NCBI GenBank assembly: GCA_013127575.1
Contig: CP053418.1
Span: 1,612,001-1,676,000 of the forward strand
DNA length: 64,000 bases
From: Ramlibacter terrae
Lineage (GTDB): Bacteria; Pseudomonadota; Gammaproteobacteria; Burkholderiales; Burkholderiaceae_C
Reading direction: 5' to 3'
In this document: piece by piece, positions 61,845 to 64,000 of the stretch
Layout: each line of letters begins with the position of its first letter
Numbering within the stretch: position 1 is the first letter of the stretch
Translations under genes and position numbers: made by a program
The notes under the pieces: model-generated
The model's input: only the letters and a program-made list of their open reading frames with translations
Told to the model about the DNA's origin: nothing
Databases searched by the model: none

Positions 61845-62120
61845 ATGTCCCTCGAAGCCATCCACGCCTTCCGCTCCGCCCTCGCCAGCGACCCGGCGCT
61901 CCAGAAACTGTGCGGCCACGCCAGCGCCACCGGCGATGCGCAATCCGTCGTGGACGCGGCCGCCGCCCGCGGGTTCACGTTCAGCGTCTCCGAACTCGAA
62001 GAGGTCCTGGCCGACGGCGAGCTGTCGGACAGCGAACTCGAACTGGTTGCTGGCGGCGGTGCGCCTGCGTCGCAGGGCGGCGTCCCCATGGACAAGGATG
62101 CGCGGGAAGGCGGCGCCTGA
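61845..62120 (+). CDS. Nif11-type RiPP precursor peptide 2
   Basis: 91 residues, paralogue of the preceding gene: SLEAIHAFRSALASDPALQK, QSVVDAAAARGFTFSVSELE and ELSDSELELVAGGGAP. The core (about 20 residues: APASQGGVPMDKDAREGGA) has no Cys and few Ser/Thr and differs wholly from that of peptide 1, while the leaders are alike, as is typical of precursor families. ATG start 41 bases after the first stop. Confidence 0.85.
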   Translation: MSLEAIHAFRSALASDPALQKLCGHASATGDAQSVVDAAAARGFTFSVSELEEVLADGELSDSELELVAGGGAPASQGGVPMDKDAREGGA

Positions 62121-62185
62121 GCCGATCTCCCCGCCAGAAACGACAAAGGGTCAGCGGCTTTCGGCCGCCAACCCCGGGCGTGAAG

Positions 62186-62261
62186 TGGTGGGCCCTGAGT
62201 GACTCGAACACTCGACCTACGGGTTAAGAGTCCGCTGCTCTACCAACTGAGCTAAGAGCCC
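62186..62261 (-). tRNA. tRNA-Lys (anticodon CTT)
   Basis: 76 nt cloverleaf read on the minus strand: acceptor GGGCTCT pairs with AGGGCCC, D arm GCTCAGTTGGTAGAGC, anticodon loop CTCTTAA, T arm GAGTGTTCGAGTCACTC, encoded CCA end. One A-C mismatch at the foot of the anticodon stem. Confidence 0.93.
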
Positions 62262-62285
62262 ACTTCGAAACTGGCAAATGGATTG

Positions 62286-62360
<75 letters not shown>

Positions 62361-62372
62361 ACAACGAACGCT

Positions 62373-62378
62373 ATTCTA
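62373..62378 (-). promoter_or_regulatory. -10 box of the tRNA transcript
   Basis: TAGAAT on the minus strand, 12 bases before the tRNA-Ala 5' end, the expected place for a tRNA promoter -10. Confidence 0.5.
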
Positions 62379-62380
62379 GC

Positions 62381-62417
62381 AAAGCCGCAGCGCACTTTCG
62401 CGCCGCGGCTTTTTTTT
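62381..62417 (+). terminator. Hairpin with T-run
   Basis: AAAGCCGCAG and CGCGGCTTTTTTTT flank a short loop. The long T-run is on the plus strand, so it ends plus-strand transcription best; read from the minus strand it follows the oxidoreductase stop with only three T residues. Confidence 0.6.
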
Positions 62418-62419
62418 CG

Positions 62420-63777
62420 TCATGCGGCCTTCAGCACGCGGGGCGCGAACAACGCTTCCATCTCGCGCCGGATGCGGTACGCGTGCGTCGCGGTGTCCAT
62501 TGCGACGTCGTTCCAGCTCAGGCTCTGGCCCTTCTTGACGGGGCGCACCACCTTCACGTCGTGCGCCAGGCCGAGCGGCAGGCCGCCCATGCGCACCGAC
62601 GCATCGGCCGGCAGCAGCTTGCCCCACACGGTGTAGCCGCCTTCGCCATCCAGCATTTCGCCGGGCGCGAGGTCGCGCTTGGCCGTGGCGACCACGTCGG
62701 CGTTCCAGCAGGTGGCGACGCCGGTGGGCTCGCCGCGCAGCGCCACGCTGGCGACCGACATGCCGACCTCCAGCCCGATCAGGTGCCAGCGCTTGTACAG
62801 CGTGAAGTAGCGGCCGCTGGGGTCGGTGTGCGCGTTGTATTCCTCGAAGCAGTTCTTGACGTATTCGGTCTCGGCTTCGACCGTGACCCACACGCCCATG
62901 CGGATGTCGTACGGGATCTTGCGGCCGTTGGCTTCGAGCGACGAGATCACTTCGACCATGCCCTTGCGTTCGAGCACGCCGCCTTCGCTGACCGGGCGCG
63001 TGACGTACGGGATGTCTTCGACGCTGGCCGGCGGGTAGAGCAGTCCGTTGCTCGGCACCGTGAGGCCGGTGGCGTTGGCGACGGCGGTGCTTTCGATCGA
63101 CGGCTTGGAGCCGTCGAGGAAGCTGTTGAACATCTTCGGGTTGAGGCCGCCGCGCCTGGCCTGCTCGGGCGTCAGGCCGTAGTTGTCCCACACCGTGTCG
63201 GGCGTGGACTCGCTGAAGTGCGGCAGCCACTTGTGCCCGCGGCCCGCGGCCACGACCGGGAAGCCGCAGGTGCGGGCCCAGTCCACCAGGTCGCAGATCA
63301 GCGCGGGCTGGTCGCCGAAGGCCAGCGAATAGAGCACGCCGGCGTCGGCGGCCTTGCGCGCCAGCAGCGGACCGCAGAACGCGTCGGCCTCCACCGTCAC
63401 GTTGACCACGTGCTTGCCGTTGGCGAACGCTTCCAGGCAGTGGTCGACGGCGGAGATCGGGTGGCCGGTGCATTCCACCACCACGTCGATGGCCGGGTGC
63501 CGCACCAGCGCCTGCCAGTCTGTGCCGATGTGGGTGGTGCCGTTCTTCAGCGCCTGGTCGATGGAGGTGGCTTCGGTGCGCTGCGGCTCCCAGCCGACGC
63601 GCGCGAGGTTGGTGCGCGCGTTGTCGGGCGAGAGGTCGGCGATGGCCGCGAGGTGCACGCCGGGCGTGCGCGGCACCTGCGCCGGTACATGGAGCCGAAC
63701 TTGCCGGCGCCGATCAGGCCGATGCGGATGGGCTTGCCTGCGGCCTGCCGTTGCTGGAGTTTGCTGTAGAGGGACAT
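62420..63777 (-). CDS. NAD(P)-dependent oxidoreductase with SAF domain (homoserine-dehydrogenase-like)
   Basis: About 452 residues. Rossmann motif GLIGAGKFGSMY near the N-terminus, VVVECTGHPISAVDHCLEAF, VVNVTVEADAFCGPLLARKA, and a C-terminal SAF-like domain (VVRPVKKGQSLSWNDVAMD) as in sialic-acid synthase and UxaA. These proteins are often annotated as predicted homoserine dehydrogenase, but the reaction is not settled. One break near 63683 (T of CCTGG). Same strand as the tRNAs downstream. Confidence 0.85.
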
Positions 63778-63787
63778 TCTGTTTCGG

Positions 63788-63812
63788 GTCCCCGCCTACG
63801 CGGGGATGACGG
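63788..63812. repeat. REP-like hairpin
   Basis: GTCCCCGCCTACGCGGGGAT followed by GACGG; relates to the hairpins at 33437-33512. It contains the stop codon of the next minus-strand gene. Confidence 0.75.
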
Positions 63813-64000
63813 CTTCCGCCGTCACTTTCCGGATCTGGTCGATGGGATCGGACGACGTCGCCAGCGCGCTGGCCGGCATGCCGTTCTTCCACGGCAGGTC
63901 CACCGGGTACGCCGTCTTCAGGCAGTCGTCGGGCAGCATCGCGATCGGCGTGAAGTCGCGGTGCGCGATGAATTCGGGGCGCTTGAAGCGGCGGATGTGG
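63796..64000 (-). CDS. C-terminal end of an unrecognised protein
   Basis: 68 residues read in from the window edge: HIRRFKRPEFIAHRDFTPIA, then LPDDCLKTAYPVDLPWKNG and SDPIDQIRKVTAEAVIPA before a TAG inside a REP-like hairpin. The family is not recognised from this piece. It precedes the SAF-domain oxidoreductase gene by 18 bases and is probably cotranscribed. Confidence 0.6.
   Translation of the reverse strand, partial: HIRRFKRPEFIAHRDFTPIAMLPDDCLKTAYPVDLPWKNGMPASALATSSDPIDQIRKVTAEAVIPA

Noticed and set aside
61531..62120. Nitrogenase-associated Nif11 proteins
   Set aside because: No nif genes in the window; the double-glycine end and variable tail fit the RiPP leader branch.

Overview
The window is 64 kb of chromosomal DNA from a high-GC betaproteobacterium. 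The gene order rpsP-rimM-trmD-rplS, several TctC-type solute-binding proteins, orn beside an M48 protease, and the overall protein flavour point to Burkholderiales, most likely Comamonadaceae of the Ramlibacter/Variovorax kind. That assignment is inference from gene content; there is no 16S gene here. No prophage, insertion sequence, CRISPR array or plasmid function was seen.

Layout. 1-8.7 kb: end of an acyl-CoA ligase, a KaiC-like double ATPase coupled to a hybrid histidine kinase, then oxidoreductases and an enolase-superfamily enzyme. 8.8-19.3 kb: NDH-2-like dehydrogenase, luciferase-like monooxygenase, a MetE-like enzyme, an ergothioneine cluster (egtB-egtD-DUF427-2OG dioxygenase), SDR, intradiol dioxygenase and RluA-type synthase. 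19.3-30 kb: core genes (DUF47-pit phosphate transport, rpsP-rimM-trmD-rplS, NUDIX, trxC, rsgA, phhB, M48 protease, orn). 30-38.8 kb: DEAD-box helicase with a structured leader, Bcr/CflA exporter, glgC, a hybrid kinase and a class III cyclase. 38.8-47.4 kb: a nine-gene minus-strand catabolic operon, mostly with 4-bp start/stop overlaps (ECH, split B12-dependent acyl-CoA mutase, CaiB transferase, MeaB GTPase, TctC, RraA-like aldolase, MFS, hydrolase), divergent from an IclR regulator. 48.4-51.4 kb: a second IclR-TctC-TauD unit. 51.4-60.6 kb: a coiled-coil protein with a possible PD-(D/E)XK nuclease core, an HD-GYP phosphodiesterase, a two-subunit molybdenum hydroxylase, a ClpP paralogue and a sterol-desaturase-like protein. 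61.5-62.1 kb: two tandem Nif11-type RiPP precursor genes. 62.2-64 kb: tRNA-Lys and tRNA-Ala, an oxidoreductase and a truncated gene.

Sequence quality decides how this window must be read. I count roughly 95 reading-frame breaks, including in essential genes (rplS, trmD, rimM, rsgA, orn). Most (roughly 80 by hand reconstruction) disappear if a CCTGG or CCAGG pentamer is restored at the break. I therefore annotate the broken genes as single intact genes with consensus errors, not as pseudogenes. The pattern suggests native DNA modified at CCWGG, read by a single-molecule platform.

Best candidates for new biology: the Nif11 precursor pair; the acyl-CoA mutase operon with an unusual active-site residue; matching GTTC-N8-GAAC inverted repeats at both IclR loci; and the repeat/coiled-coil/nuclease-like protein at 51.4-53.0 kb.
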